Source of the DNA: CAYJLF01 sp964371055
GTDB lineage: Bacteria; Eisenbacteria; RBG-16-71-46; CAIMUX01
DNA: 64,000 bases
Direction: 5' to 3'
NCBI GenBank assembly: GCA_964371055.1
Contig: CAYJLF010000018.1
Coordinates: 62,001 to 126,000, forward strand
In this document: one piece after another, positions 7,926 through 16,755 of the stretch
Position numbering within the stretch: the first letter of the stretch is position 1
How the letters are laid out: each line of letters begins with the position of its first letter
Program-made: the position numbers and the translations under genes
The notes under the pieces: generated by a model
What the model was told of the DNA's origin: nothing
The model's database searches: none
The model's input: only the letters and a program-made list of their open reading frames with translations

Positions 7926-9317
7926 TCAGGCCGGCGGCTCTTGCCCCTGCAACTCTCGCAGGATTCTCCGCACCGTCTGCGGAGGGAGATGGGTCAGCAC
8001 GGCCACCCGTCCGATCGATTCGGCGCTGGGATAGGACAGGGAACCGCCTGCGGCTGCGAAAGCGCGTTCGAAGAAGCGGTGTTGGAAGTCCCGCACTGCG
8101 TGATCCTTGGCGGCGCTATAGTCGAAGGTGTCGGAGGCTTCGTGCTCCTCGGGGAGGTCGAAGGCCTCGGGGCCGAGTATCCGTTCGTGGCCGTGAAGCA
8201 CCAGGGCTCGCTCCACCGTGTTGCGGAGCTCACGCACGTTGTTTCGCCGCCAAGTGTAAGACCGCAGGCGATTCATCGCGGGAGGGATCATCCTGATATC
8301 CGTGAGCCCCATTTCGGCCGCGAAACGCCCAAGATAGTAGTGCACGAGATCCGGAATGTCCTCTGGCCGTTCCCGCAAGGGCGGCATGCACAGGGTCACG
8401 ACGCTGAGACGTCCAAGCAGATCTTGACGGAACGCCCCGCTCTTCACCTGCGCGGGAAGATCCATCGAGGTCGCTGCCACCACGCGCACATCGATCCGCC
8501 GCGGAGCCGAGGAGCCGACGGGTAGGATCTCCCGTTCCTCCAGTGCGGTTGACAAGCGCCCCTGCGCAGACAGCGACAGGCATCCGACCTCGTCGAGGAA
8601 AAGGGTGCCCCCGCGGACCGCCTCGAAGTGTCCGGGCCGATCAGCCGCCGCGCCGGTGAACGCCCCCTTTTTATGTCCGAAGAGTTCGCTGTCGATCAAC
8701 TCCTCCCGCTGCGCGGCCATGTTGACCTGCAGGAAGGGCGCGGCATGACGGGAGCTGCGGCGGTGGATTTCCCTCGCGACCAGGCTCTTTCCCGTCCCGC
8801 TCTCTCCCGTGAGCAGCACGGTGGTCGAAGGCGCGGCGGCCACACGATCGATCGAAGCCTCGAGCCGTCGCATGGACGGCGATCCGGCAAGGAAGATGCT
8901 CGCGGCCTCGCGCAGCTCCCGGTTCAGTCCATCGCGCTGCCTGGCCGTGCCGCCAACCTCGATAGCCTTTTCCAGCTTTGAGACCACCTCGGACCGGCCG
9001 GCCGCCTTGCGCACATAGTAGAGAGCGCCGCGCCGCAGCGCCTCCGCCTCGGTCTCGTCCGACGGATGATCCGTCGCCATGATCACCGGGATAGCTGGGT
9101 CAAGGCGGTGCAGCTCATCTAGAATGCCCAGACCATCCCGCCCTCCGTCCATACGCAGGTCCAGGATGACCGCATCCGGGCGGTCGAAGACGACGGCGCC
9201 CAGTCCCTCCTCGCCCGAGGTGGCCGAGCGCCAGGTATACTTGGATCCCAGCAGCGCTGCCAGGTCCCGCCCAAAGTCGGGATCGTCGTCGATGATCAGG
9301 ATGCTCGGTTGGTGCAT
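7926..9317 (-). CDS. NtrC-family sigma-54-dependent response regulator
   Basis: 463 residues: receiver (1-120; acidic IIDDDPD, phosphoacceptor Asp53 in ILDLRMDG, Lys in YVRKA), sigma-54 interaction AAA+ domain (about 145-375; Walker A GESGTGKS 171-178, the RNA-polymerase-contact loop GAFTGA 218-223, Walker B LFLDEVG near 240, arginine-finger region) and a short C-terminal helix-turn-helix (about 420-455, SIGRVAVLTHLPPQTVRRIL). It activates sigma-54 promoters by ATP hydrolysis. It starts inside the 3' end of the upstream kinase gene (22-base overlap), so the two are almost certainly a cognate pair. GGAGAG before the ATG decides the start. Its target promoters are unknown. Confidence 0.93.
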   Translation of the reverse strand: MHQPSILIIDDDPDFGRDLAALLGSKYTWRSATSGEEGLGAVVFDRPDAVILDLRMDGGRDGLGILDELHRLDPAIPVIMATDHPSDETEAEALRRGALYYVRKAAGRSEVVSKLEKAIEVGGTARQRDGLNRELREAASIFLAGSPSMRRLEASIDRVAAAPSTTVLLTGESGTGKSLVAREIHRRSSRHAAPFLQVNMAAQREELIDSELFGHKKGAFTGAAADRPGHFEAVRGGTLFLDEVGCLSLSAQGRLSTALEEREILPVGSSAPRRIDVRVVAATSMDLPAQVKSGAFRQDLLGRLSVVTLCMPPLRERPEDIPDLVHYYLGRFAAEMGLTDIRMIPPAMNRLRSYTWRRNNVRELRNTVERALVLHGHERILGPEAFDLPEEHEASDTFDYSAAKDHAVRDFQHRFFERAFAAAGGSLSYPSAESIGRVAVLTHLPPQTVRRILRELQGQEPPA

Positions 9318-12300
9318 CGCGGCTCTCCGGTGATGGTGTCCCGCTCTCTAGCGCCCCCCCCGTCACCTGGTGCCAGAGTCCGGAGGGAGACGGCCACGAC
9401 GGTCCCCTCCTCTTCCGAGGACGATAGAACCTGCAACTTACCGTCAAGCTGACGGAGCCGACGCAGCGCGTAGGCCAGTCCCCGACCGTGACTGCCGGGG
9501 TCGAGGGTCCTCCGGCTCGCAACCTCTTCCAGCCTCTCCCTTGGAAACCCCAACCCCGTGTCCCGAACCAGGATCAAGAGGAGACTCCCCTCGCGCACCA
9601 CCTCGACCCGGACGCAGGGCGCCCGGCGCCCGGCGGCGGTCAGGGCGGCCCGCGCGGCGTTCACGACCAGGTTCTCGCAGATATTCGCCAGGTCCCCCGG
9701 TTCCCCGAAAACCGACGGAAGGTCCGGCGGGCAGGAGAGGCGCACCTTGACTTCGGGAAAGTCCTGGAGCCCGCGCTCGACGGCGTGTTCGAGAGAGGTC
9801 CGGATGTCAGTGCGCAGCTCTGCACCCAGGGCGTGGAACAGACGGTCGACCGTCGCGTGCATGCGCAGGGCCGCATCGGCGAGGTTCCGCAGCGTACCCC
9901 CAACCGCTGGAGATAGGCCGTTCCGCCGGATCTCCAGGATCCCGTGCTCGATCGCGGACAGGTCGTCCTCGTACCGGCGCTGCAGCTCGGGAGCAAGCCC
10001 CGCCTGCGGCAGCACCTCCGCGATGCGCTGCATCTGCGGCCGTATGACCTCCTCGTAGGATCGGATCCGGCTCTCGAGGCGCGGGAGGATGAGTATGGGA
10101 TCCGAGCCTTGGGTCAACCCGCGCGCCAACATCGCCACGCTGCCGAGGTGTTTGACCCACTGGGCGTGGGAGAAGCCATCGATCGCCTCAAGGAGTGCGA
10201 GACGCGCATCGGGCATCCGTTCGACCGCACCCGCGCGGCGCCGCCAGGTGGAATCGAGAGCGGACAAGACGCAGCCGGCGGCCAAGCCAAGGACGAGGGC
10301 CGCGCCCATCGGCAGGAACAGGCGCCGGATCTCCGGGTGCGAGGGCCAGAAGCCGAGGGTGACCAGACCCGCCCCCAAGGCCGTGCACAACAGAACGAGA
10401 ATCAGCCCGCGGAGCTGCGGGCCGATAAGGCCTCCGAACCCGATGGAGAGCGCCCCGATCGCCGGTGCCGCTTGTCCGTACCCTCGACCCGTGCGGTGAA
10501 GGATGGTCCGCGCGCCATAGAGTGCGCCTCCCAGAACGGTGCCGAAGAGCAGGGTACCCGCCAAGAGGAGAGAGCGGGGCCACCCCGCGCTACGCTGGGC
10601 CAGGCGCCTCCATCCGATGAGCAGCGGCGAGGCTACGGCCGCCAGGCGGCCTGGTCCCAAAGGCTCGATCACGGTGAGATGCGTCCCGGGACGGAGATCC
10701 CGATAGACCAGTGGATCGTCCGGCGAGGATGGAAAGATCACCCGGAGGGTGATCGGGCCGGTCCCGGGACTCGCCAAGACGACCTCCCCGAGCGCTGGAA
10801 GGACGCTCCCCACACCTGTCTGGCGGAAGCCCACCAGCGTGCCCCGCCCGTCGGTCAACTCTAAACGGGCCGCGGCCGCGTGAGGTGCGCCGCGGCGATC
10901 GAGCACGCGAACGCGGATTGGCGGGCGGGATGGTTGCCAGCGGTTGGTGTCGACCACCACCTCCCGGTATTCCCATGCCTGCAAGAGAAGGTCGACGGCC
11001 CCGTTCGCATCGGCATCCAGCGGTAGCGCCGCGGTCGCCGGAGTTGACTCACTGATCCACGACGCGCGCTCCGGGGGGCGGAATCGTCCCCTCCCATCGT
11101 TTTCCAGATAGATGTTTCGCGGGAGGTTCGTGGGCGAGGGCGGATCCCAGCGATGATCGCGGGTGCAGAAGAGGTCCAGATCGCCGTCCAGATCGAAGTC
11201 CTCCAGGATCGGAGAGTGGGCATGGTCGATGGTGCCAAGCAACTGGGAGTCGGTGACATCGGTGAACCGGTCGCCGTCGTTGCGGTAGAGCAGACAAGAG
11301 CGGTGCCTGACCGTCGGTTCCTGGCCCAGGCGAGCCATGTCGACCGTGATGAAGAGGTCCATGTCGCCATCGAGCTCGATGTCTCCGAAGGCCGCGCCGG
11401 TCTGGTATTCCCCGATCTCCGGGAGCCATTGTCGGGTGACGCACACCAGCGAACCGTGCTCACGATCCTGCAGGTAGAGGTCCGCATTGCCGCCGAGAAG
11501 GTCGAGGTCTCCATCGTTGTCCACATCTGCGGCGGCCACGAACCCCCGATAGTTCCCCCGTCTGCCCAGGTGTGCCGGGGCGGGGCACGGCGACGGCGCC
11601 AGATTCCAGCCCCGATCGACGGCGAACAGCGTGTCATCCAGAATCGAGGCCACACGGTGGACCCAGAGCTCCGGTCCTTCGGGAGGCAGCAGATCCGCCG
11701 CCAGCACCCCGGACGGGTGACGGTACCCGAGTTGCGCGAGCGGCGGGGCCGGACGTTCCGCGAAATGGCCCCCCCCCAGCCCCTGATAGAGACGGAGGAC
11801 GCCTCGGACCATCCCAACAAGGTCGACGATTCCATCCTGATCGAGGTCCACGAGGGCGGGAGAGTCGAGTGACACCAGCGCGACTAGTCCGCTCTGGCCT
11901 CCGGTCCGGATCGTGGCCGGACCCTCCCGGCCCGCCAAGCGCAGGAGTGGCGGCTCCCCGGACAGCCCGATGAGCTGGTCGGGCCGGCCGTCGCCATCCA
12001 GATCGCCCGCCAGCATGCTCAGGCTGCGGGGCTGCATCCGCCCGGAGGGACCGCCGGCCTCCTCCTGGCCCTGGGGCAACTCGCTTGCAGGCCCCACCCA
12101 GATGTCGTCCACGAGGGCCGTCTGGTCGAGAGGCGAGATCAGACGAACCTCGACCGCCAGCAGTTCCGACTGCTCCGGCAACGGGACCGCATCAGGGTTG
12201 TTCTCGAAACGGCTGCCGATACGTTCCCGGTGCCGTATGGTCCGTCCCTCCGGATCGCTGAAGGGCCAGGTGCCGCGGGCGCGAAGGCTGTGGCTCATCC

Positions 12301-12913
12301 ACTCGGGGCGGGCGATGAACCCGGTCGCAGGATTCCTGAGATCCAGGATGAGATTGAACCCATCGTTCTCGTCCTTGTCCCTGACCCACCAGAGCCAGGA
12401 GACCATGTCATCCGGGCGCAGCCAGATCGGATGTTCCGGCTCGTAGTGAAGGACGACGCACTCATTCGAAGGAAGCAACGTATCCCAGCCCGCCGCGTCG
12501 AGACGGAGGGAGCGAGTGCCGGAGAGCGGGCGATCCTCCGTGAGCCCGAAGCGCAGGAAGGGCTGGTCTCCATCCCGGATCCGCCACCGTGAGAGATCTT
12601 CATCCTCGAAATCGAGGAGCAGACCCCGAGATGGGGGGCGGAGAATCGTCCGCAGGAGCGGAGCCCCCGAGGCATCGGGCCGGAGTACCAGCGTCGGGTC
12701 CGAGGGAAGGGCCTGACCTGCCTCCATCGATGGGGAGCGGGCTGCTGTCGGCATTGCCGAGGAGGGGGGATCCGCCGCGGCTCCTGCGGCCCGGACGTGC
12801 CGGACGGATAAGATGAACGCCGTCGCGACGATGGGCAGGAGGACGGCCAAGCCCGCGAGACGCGTGCGGCTAGGATTTCCCCGATCGACCTCGAGCTTGC
12901 TTTCCAGGACCAT
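9296..12913 (-). CDS. large membrane histidine kinase with FG-GAP/VCBS ectodomain
   Basis: About 1205 residues. An N-terminal membrane segment is followed by an extracytoplasmic region: a jelly-roll-like part (FEDEDLSRW…), then six Ca-loop FG-GAP/VCBS repeats of the type DxDxDGxxDL (integrin-like propeller), then an ASPIC/UnbV-like segment. Three or more membrane helices follow (about 780-900). The cytoplasmic kinase has a dimerisation segment with a probable phospho-His in GFSHAQWVKHL, N-box ENLVVNAARAA, G1 RDTGLGFP and G2 GSHGRGLA. It senses something at the surface and phosphorylates the adjoining NtrC-type regulator (overlapping gene). Start: ATG at 12913; a TTG at 12925 is also open. The H-box is divergent, so the exact His is uncertain. 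Confidence 0.88.
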   Translation of the reverse strand: MVLESKLEVDRGNPSRTRLAGLAVLLPIVATAFILSVRHVRAAGAAADPPSSAMPTAARSPSMEAGQALPSDPTLVLRPDASGAPLLRTILRPPSRGLLLDFEDEDLSRWRIRDGDQPFLRFGLTEDRPLSGTRSLRLDAAGWDTLLPSNECVVLHYEPEHPIWLRPDDMVSWLWWVRDKDENDGFNLILDLRNPATGFIARPEWMSHSLRARGTWPFSDPEGRTIRHRERIGSRFENNPDAVPLPEQSELLAVEVRLISPLDQTALVDDIWVGPASELPQGQEEAGGPSGRMQPRSLSMLAGDLDGDGRPDQLIGLSGEPPLLRLAGREGPATIRTGGQSGLVALVSLDSPALVDLDQDGIVDLVGMVRGVLRLYQGLGGGHFAERPAPPLAQLGYRHPSGVLAADLLPPEGPELWVHRVASILDDTLFAVDRGWNLAPSPCPAPAHLGRRGNYRGFVAAADVDNDGDLDLLGGNADLYLQDREHGSLVCVTRQWLPEIGEYQTGAAFGDIELDGDMDLFITVDMARLGQEPTVRHRSCLLYRNDGDRFTDVTDSQLLGTIDHAHSPILEDFDLDGDLDLFCTRDHRWDPPSPTNLPRNIYLENDGRGRFRPPERASWISESTPATAALPLDADANGAVDLLLQAWEYREVVVDTNRWQPSRPPIRVRVLDRRGAPHAAAARLELTDGRGTLVGFRQTGVGSVLPALGEVVLASPGTGPITLRVIFPSSPDDPLVYRDLRPGTHLTVIEPLGPGRLAAVASPLLIGWRRLAQRSAGWPRSLLLAGTLLFGTVLGGALYGARTILHRTGRGYGQAAPAIGALSIGFGGLIGPQLRGLILVLLCTALGAGLVTLGFWPSHPEIRRLFLPMGAALVLGLAAGCVLSALDSTWRRRAGAVERMPDARLALLEAIDGFSHAQWVKHLGSVAMLARGLTQGSDPILILPRLESRIRSYEEVIRPQMQRIAEVLPQAGLAPELQRRYEDDLSAIEHGILEIRRNGLSPAVGGTLRNLADAALRMHATVDRLFHALGAELRTDIRTSLEHAVERGLQDFPEVKVRLSCPPDLPSVFGEPGDLANICENLVVNAARAALTAAGRRAPCVRVEVVREGSLLLILVRDTGLGFPRERLEEVASRRTLDPGSHGRGLAYALRRLRQLDGKLQVLSSSEEEGTVVAVSLRTLAPGDGGGARERDTITGEPRCTNRAS

Positions 12914-13051
12914 CCTCACAGGCAAGGCCGATCGGCCTCACGGCAGGCCGATCCCGCTCTCGAGCAACCCACGAAGCACGACGTTGTCCGATAACATTCT
13001 ACGCAAGCTGGAGCATAACGCAGGCCAGCCCAAATTGCAACGGAGGGCCTC

Positions 13052-13113
13052 TTCCAACATGAAGTGAGCCTGAAGGATGGGTCTGTTTCCAGCATGAAAT
13101 GAGCCTGGAGGAT
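13052..13113. repeat. two direct copies of a 27-bp motif
   Basis: 13052-13078 and 13087-13113 match at 24 of 27 positions (core CATGAARTGAGCCTGRAGGAT), offset by 35 bases. They lie directly upstream of a decayed integrase. Repeated end motifs are typical transposase-binding ends of IS elements, so this is probably the left end of that element. Confidence 0.55.
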
Positions 13114-13139
13114 CCGGGGCTCCCGTTCATGATCTGGAG

Positions 13140-13546
13140 ATGCAGACCATCATGGACGACTCACAGCTGTCGACTTTGGAGCAAGTTAGGGGCTTTTTCG
13201 AGGTTACCGGCCCCGTCGGGATCAGGATCTCCTCGCAGGCGGAGCGCTACGCCTGGGCGCGGCGGACTCTGGTCCGATTCGGGTACTTGACCCTGGGACG
13301 GTCGGATCGAGGGGTTCTCTGACAGTACCTCTACCGGTTGAGCGGTTACTCGCGGGCTCAGGTCAACCGCCTGGTCCAGCAGTACCGGCAGACGGGCGAG
13401 TTCGAGCACCGGCGCTGCACGACGATTGGGTTTGTGTCGAAGGACACCCGCCAGGACATCCTCCTGCTCGCCAGCCTGGAACTCCACGGCACGCTCTCGG
13501 GTCCGGCGGCCAAGAAGCTCTGCGAGCGTGCCTATCGCGTGTTCGC
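13140..13546 (+). pseudogene. IS integrase/transposase N-terminal remnant
   Basis: The frame reads the N-terminal helix-turn-helix part of a DDE-integrase family protein: SQAERYAWARRTLVRF, then SGYSRAQVNRLVQQYRQTG, then HGTLSGPAAKKLCERAYRVF. An in-frame TGA at 13320-13322 interrupts it. The sequence breaks off after AYRVF, where it runs straight into IS91-type sequence. The DDE catalytic core is missing. Dead remnant. Confidence 0.75.
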
Positions 13547-13939
13547 TACAAACTGCGCCGACCCTGGCCGACCGCGAGTGGAGCCACCCACCTGATCCTC
13601 GAGCCGCTGGACTTCCTGCGCCGTCTGGCGGCGCTGGTCTCGTTCCCCCGCTCCCACAGCGCACGCCGGCACGGCGTCTTCGCCAATCGCAGTCGGTGGC
13701 AGAGGCGCCTGCCGGCACCACCACCTTCGCGATTCCCGGCGACGGAAGACTCGATCCTGGGCGAACCTACTGCGCCGGGTGTTGCGGTGGACGCCCGGAC
13801 CTGTCCGCGCGGTTCGACGCGCGAACAGAGAGTTCCGATGACGGTGCCCGCGTTCCTGACCGACCCCGAGGTCGTGCCGGAGATCCTCCGCCACCTCGGG
13901 CTCCCCGCCGTCGGCCCGGCCGACGCGGCGGGCGCGTAA
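13547..13939 (+). mobile_element. IS91-type transposase C-terminal remnant (longest copy)
   Basis: One frame is open from the junction with the integrase remnant to TAA at 13937-13939. It reads YKLRRPW, ATHLILEPLDFLRRLAALV, RRHGVFANRSRW, TCPRGSTREQRVPM and FLTDPEVVPEILRHLGLP, the C-terminal third of an IS91-family transposase. The HUH/Y2 catalytic part is missing. CPRG replaces the usual CPRC of the Cys knuckle. Shares 43 identical bases with 924-966 and is homologous to the opposite-strand remnant at 5200-5650. Confidence 0.75.
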
Positions 13940-14042
13940 CCCACTTGGGGGCAGGACGTTCAAGGCCTCAGACATTCCGGGCCTCTCTTGCATCACCATC
14001 GCTGTACAGGTAGCCATCATTTTTGCCGTCATAGTGCTGGCC

Positions 14043-14680
14043 ATGTTTGCACGACGCTTGGAACTGCCGTCTCGTTCGTTCTTTTTGTTCGGGCCGCGGG
14101 GCACCGGGAAGGCCACCTAGCTCGGCCTCAAGATCCCGGACGGGGAATGGTTCGACCCGCTGCGAACCCAAAGACTGCTGGACCTCATGCGCACCCCCGA
14201 CCTCTTTCGCCGGCGGGTCGAATCGCTGAGGGAAGGCTCCCGGGTTGTGGTCGATGAAATCCAGCGCCCGGAAGCTCAAACGGGGCGGCGTCAACCTGCT
14301 CGCTGGGCGGGCGGTCAACCGGCAGTTCTTCCCGTTGACCGGATATGAGCTCGACTAGGAGTTCGATATCGACGAACTGCTGCGTTTCGGGATTCTACCC
14401 GTGGTGGCCGCGGAAACCACTCCGGAGGGCCGCATCGACCTGCTGGAGGCCTACGCCGCCAACTACGTGCTCGAAGAGATCCAGCAGGAGGCGGCGGTGA
14501 AGAACCTGGACTCGTTTGCCAGGTTCCTGGAGATCGCCGGCATCATGAATGCGCAAGTGACAAACATCGCCGGCATCGCGCGAGACGTCGCGGTTGCGCG
14601 TCCTACGGTCTAAGGCTACTTCCAGGCCCTGATCGACACGCTTATCGGAGTATGGCTGCCGTCGTGGCGACAGAACCATG
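14043..14680 (+). pseudogene. DUF4143-type AAA ATPase, multiply disrupted
   Basis: Starts at ATG 14043 with FFLFGPRGTGKAT (Walker A of ATPases linked to DUF4143), then a TAG at 14118-14120. It goes on to RRVESLREG, VVVDEIQR (Walker B). After an internal deletion and frame change near 14260 it reads RGGVNLLAGRAVNRQFFPL, a TAG near 14356, YAANYVLEEIQQEAAVKNL and VTNIAGIARDVAVARPTV, then TAG at 14611. Such ATPases are chromosomal/plasmid accessory genes frequently moved horizontally. At least three stops and one deletion make it non-functional. Confidence 0.75.
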
Positions 14681-14728
14681 CTCTGCAGGGTTCGTAGTCG
14701 CTCCTCCGGGGTCATCGCACGCGAGCCT

Positions 14729-15040
14729 TCAGCGGCGGGCGGCGCGCCTCTTGTCCGCCGATTGGTCCGAGACCTTCCCTGCGCCGGCCGACCGCTGCGG
14801 CGCTTTCTTCGACGGTCGTCGAACCCGCCGAATGGCCGTAGCGGCCTTGAGTACGGTGCGAAGTGCCTCGTTCACCGCCTCGTCGGTGGGAAAAGCGGCC
14901 GCTACATCGGGCTCAAGGAGCGCGAGGTTGGTGCCCGCCCGGTAGCGCCGCAGGTACTTGCCCCGGACGCCGACCCCTAGTTCACCCATGTCGTACTCGT
15001 TCCGAAGCTCGTCGGAGCTCTCAGGTTTGACCTTGCTCAT
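14729..15040 (-). CDS. small conserved protein, antitoxin-like; function unknown
   Basis: 103 residues, no signal peptide. The first 70 residues (MSKVKPESSDELRNEYDM…GVRGKYLRRYRAGTNLALLEPDVAAAFPTDEAVNEALR) have the layout of a widespread short family often annotated as hypothetical or as an antitoxin, with a C-terminal ribbon-helix-helix-like stretch. The last 30 residues are Lys/Arg/Ala-rich and disordered. AGGAG before the ATG at 15040 fixes the start; longer starts upstream lack one. No toxin gene adjoins it, only decayed mobile DNA, so any toxin partner may be lost. Role unproven. Confidence 0.6.
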   Translation of the reverse strand: MSKVKPESSDELRNEYDMGELGVGVRGKYLRRYRAGTNLALLEPDVAAAFPTDEAVNEALRTVLKAATAIRRVRRPSKKAPQRSAGAGKVSDQSADKRRAARR

Positions 15041-15274
15041 AGGATCTCCTCTCGCGCCGGGTGGCCGGCCTGGCGCTAATGATCCGGACTTTCCTGCCCC
15101 GTTCAACGGCGGAGAGAAGATCCGTCTCCCAGCCGTTTCAACCTGCGCCGCCGAGGCCCCCCCCAGTCATGGTTGCCCCCGTCCCCCGCCCCGCTTCGCG
15201 CATCCAACCTGGGCTTGCGCCCGGCGAGTGTGCGCCGGGCCGCCCACTTCCATGCAGGGAAAGGACCCCCCTCG

Positions 15275-16735
15275 ATGCCGCCCACGATCCGAACGTTCGG
15301 AGAGCTCAAGGCCTCGGGCTATCTCCCCCGCTCCGTGCGCGAGGAAGTCCGCGAAAACCTGCTCCGGGCGTTGCATTCCGGTGAGACGCTCTTTCCCGGG
15401 ATCATCGGGTATGACGATTCCGTGGTGCCCCAGCTCGTCAACGCCCTCCTCTCGCGTCATGACGTGCTTCTCTTGGGCCTGCGCGGACAGGCGAAGACCC
15501 GGCTCTTGCGGGCCATCACCCGATTCCTCGATGAATGGACCCCCATGGTGGCCGGCTCGCCGCTGAACGAGAGCCCGTTCCACCCGCTGCTCGCGCCCAC
15601 GAAGGAACGCCTCCGAGCGGAAGGAGATTCGACCCCGATCGCCTGGATTCACCGTGACCAGCGCTTCCAGGAGAAGCTCGCGACGCCCGATGTCAGCATG
15701 GCCGACCTGATCGGAGACATCGATCCGATCCGTGCCTCCCGGGACCGCCTCGACCTCTCGGACGAACGCGTCATCCACTTCGGCATCGTCCCGCGGACCA
15801 ACCGGGGCATCTTCCTGCTGAACGAGCTGCCCGACCTGCCGGCCCGCATCCAGGTGGGCCTGCTCAACATCCTCGAGGAGAAGGACGTCCAGATCCGCGG
15901 CTTCCCGGTGCGACTCGAGCTGGACATGCTGCTGCTCTTCACGGCCAACCCGGAGGACTACACCAACCGGGGCAAGATCATCACGCCGCTCAAAGACCGG
16001 ATCGGCAGCCAGATCCTGACGCACTACCCGCGCACGCTGGACGAGGGGATAGCCATCACCACGCAGGAGGCCGACACAGTCCGTTCGTGCGAGGTCGTCG
16101 TGCCGCGCCTCTATCAGGAGGTCGTGGAGGAGATCGCTCGCGAGGCCCGCAAGTCGGAGCACATCGACCAGTCGTCCGGCGTTAGCGTGCGCCTGACGGT
16201 CAGCGCGCTCGAGCTGCTCGTCAGCAATGTGGAACGCCGCGCGGTCCGCCACGCCGAGAAGACTCCGCGTCCGCGCCTCTGCGACCTCTTCGCCCTGCTG
16301 CCGGCCATCACCGGCAAGTGCGAGCTCGTCTTCGAAGGGGAGCAGGAAGGGGCAGCCATCGTCGCCTCGCGCCTCATCGGTCAGGCGATCAAGACGGTCT
16401 TCGCCCGGCACTTCGCTCCCGTTCACCACAGCCGCAAGGACCCGGCGCCGCCGGAGCCGCTCTACGCACGCATCCAGGGCTGGTTCAGCGCCGGCCGCAC
16501 GCTCGAGCTGACCGACAGCACCCCGGCCGCGGAGGCGTCGAAGAGCCTGCGGAAGGTCGATGGACTCCGCGAGCTGGTGCAGAAGTACCTGCCGGGCCTG
16601 CCGCCGGAGGAGGAGCTCGGGGCGATGGAGCTGGCGCTCGAGGCTCTCCACCAGCACTCCGTCCTCTCGCGCGAAGGAGCGATCGGTCCTGTCACCTACG
16701 GCGACATGCTCTCCCGCATGATGGAAGACCTGTAG
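15275..16735 (+). CDS. MoxR/magnesium-chelatase-like AAA+ ATPase
   Basis: 486 residues. An AAA+ core follows a short N-terminal helix: modified Walker A in LLGLRGQAKTRLL (GQAKT in place of GxxGxGKT), Walker B-like GIFLLNELPDL, sensor-1 LLLFTANPEDYTNRG, then an arginine-rich lid. This is the large subgroup of ChlI/MoxR ATPases that pair with a VWA protein, and the next gene is exactly that. They act together as a metal-insertase or chaperone-like remodelling machine; the client is unknown. AAGGA precedes the ATG at 15275. A 20-base gap to the VWA gene suggests one transcript. Confidence 0.85.
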   Translation: MPPTIRTFGELKASGYLPRSVREEVRENLLRALHSGETLFPGIIGYDDSVVPQLVNALLSRHDVLLLGLRGQAKTRLLRAITRFLDEWTPMVAGSPLNESPFHPLLAPTKERLRAEGDSTPIAWIHRDQRFQEKLATPDVSMADLIGDIDPIRASRDRLDLSDERVIHFGIVPRTNRGIFLLNELPDLPARIQVGLLNILEEKDVQIRGFPVRLELDMLLLFTANPEDYTNRGKIITPLKDRIGSQILTHYPRTLDEGIAITTQEADTVRSCEVVVPRLYQEVVEEIAREARKSEHIDQSSGVSVRLTVSALELLVSNVERRAVRHAEKTPRPRLCDLFALLPAITGKCELVFEGEQEGAAIVASRLIGQAIKTVFARHFAPVHHSRKDPAPPEPLYARIQGWFSAGRTLELTDSTPAAEASKSLRKVDGLRELVQKYLPGLPPEEELGAMELALEALHQHSVLSREGAIGPVTYGDMLSRMMEDL

Positions 16736-16755
16736 CCAGGGAGGTCGTGACACCG

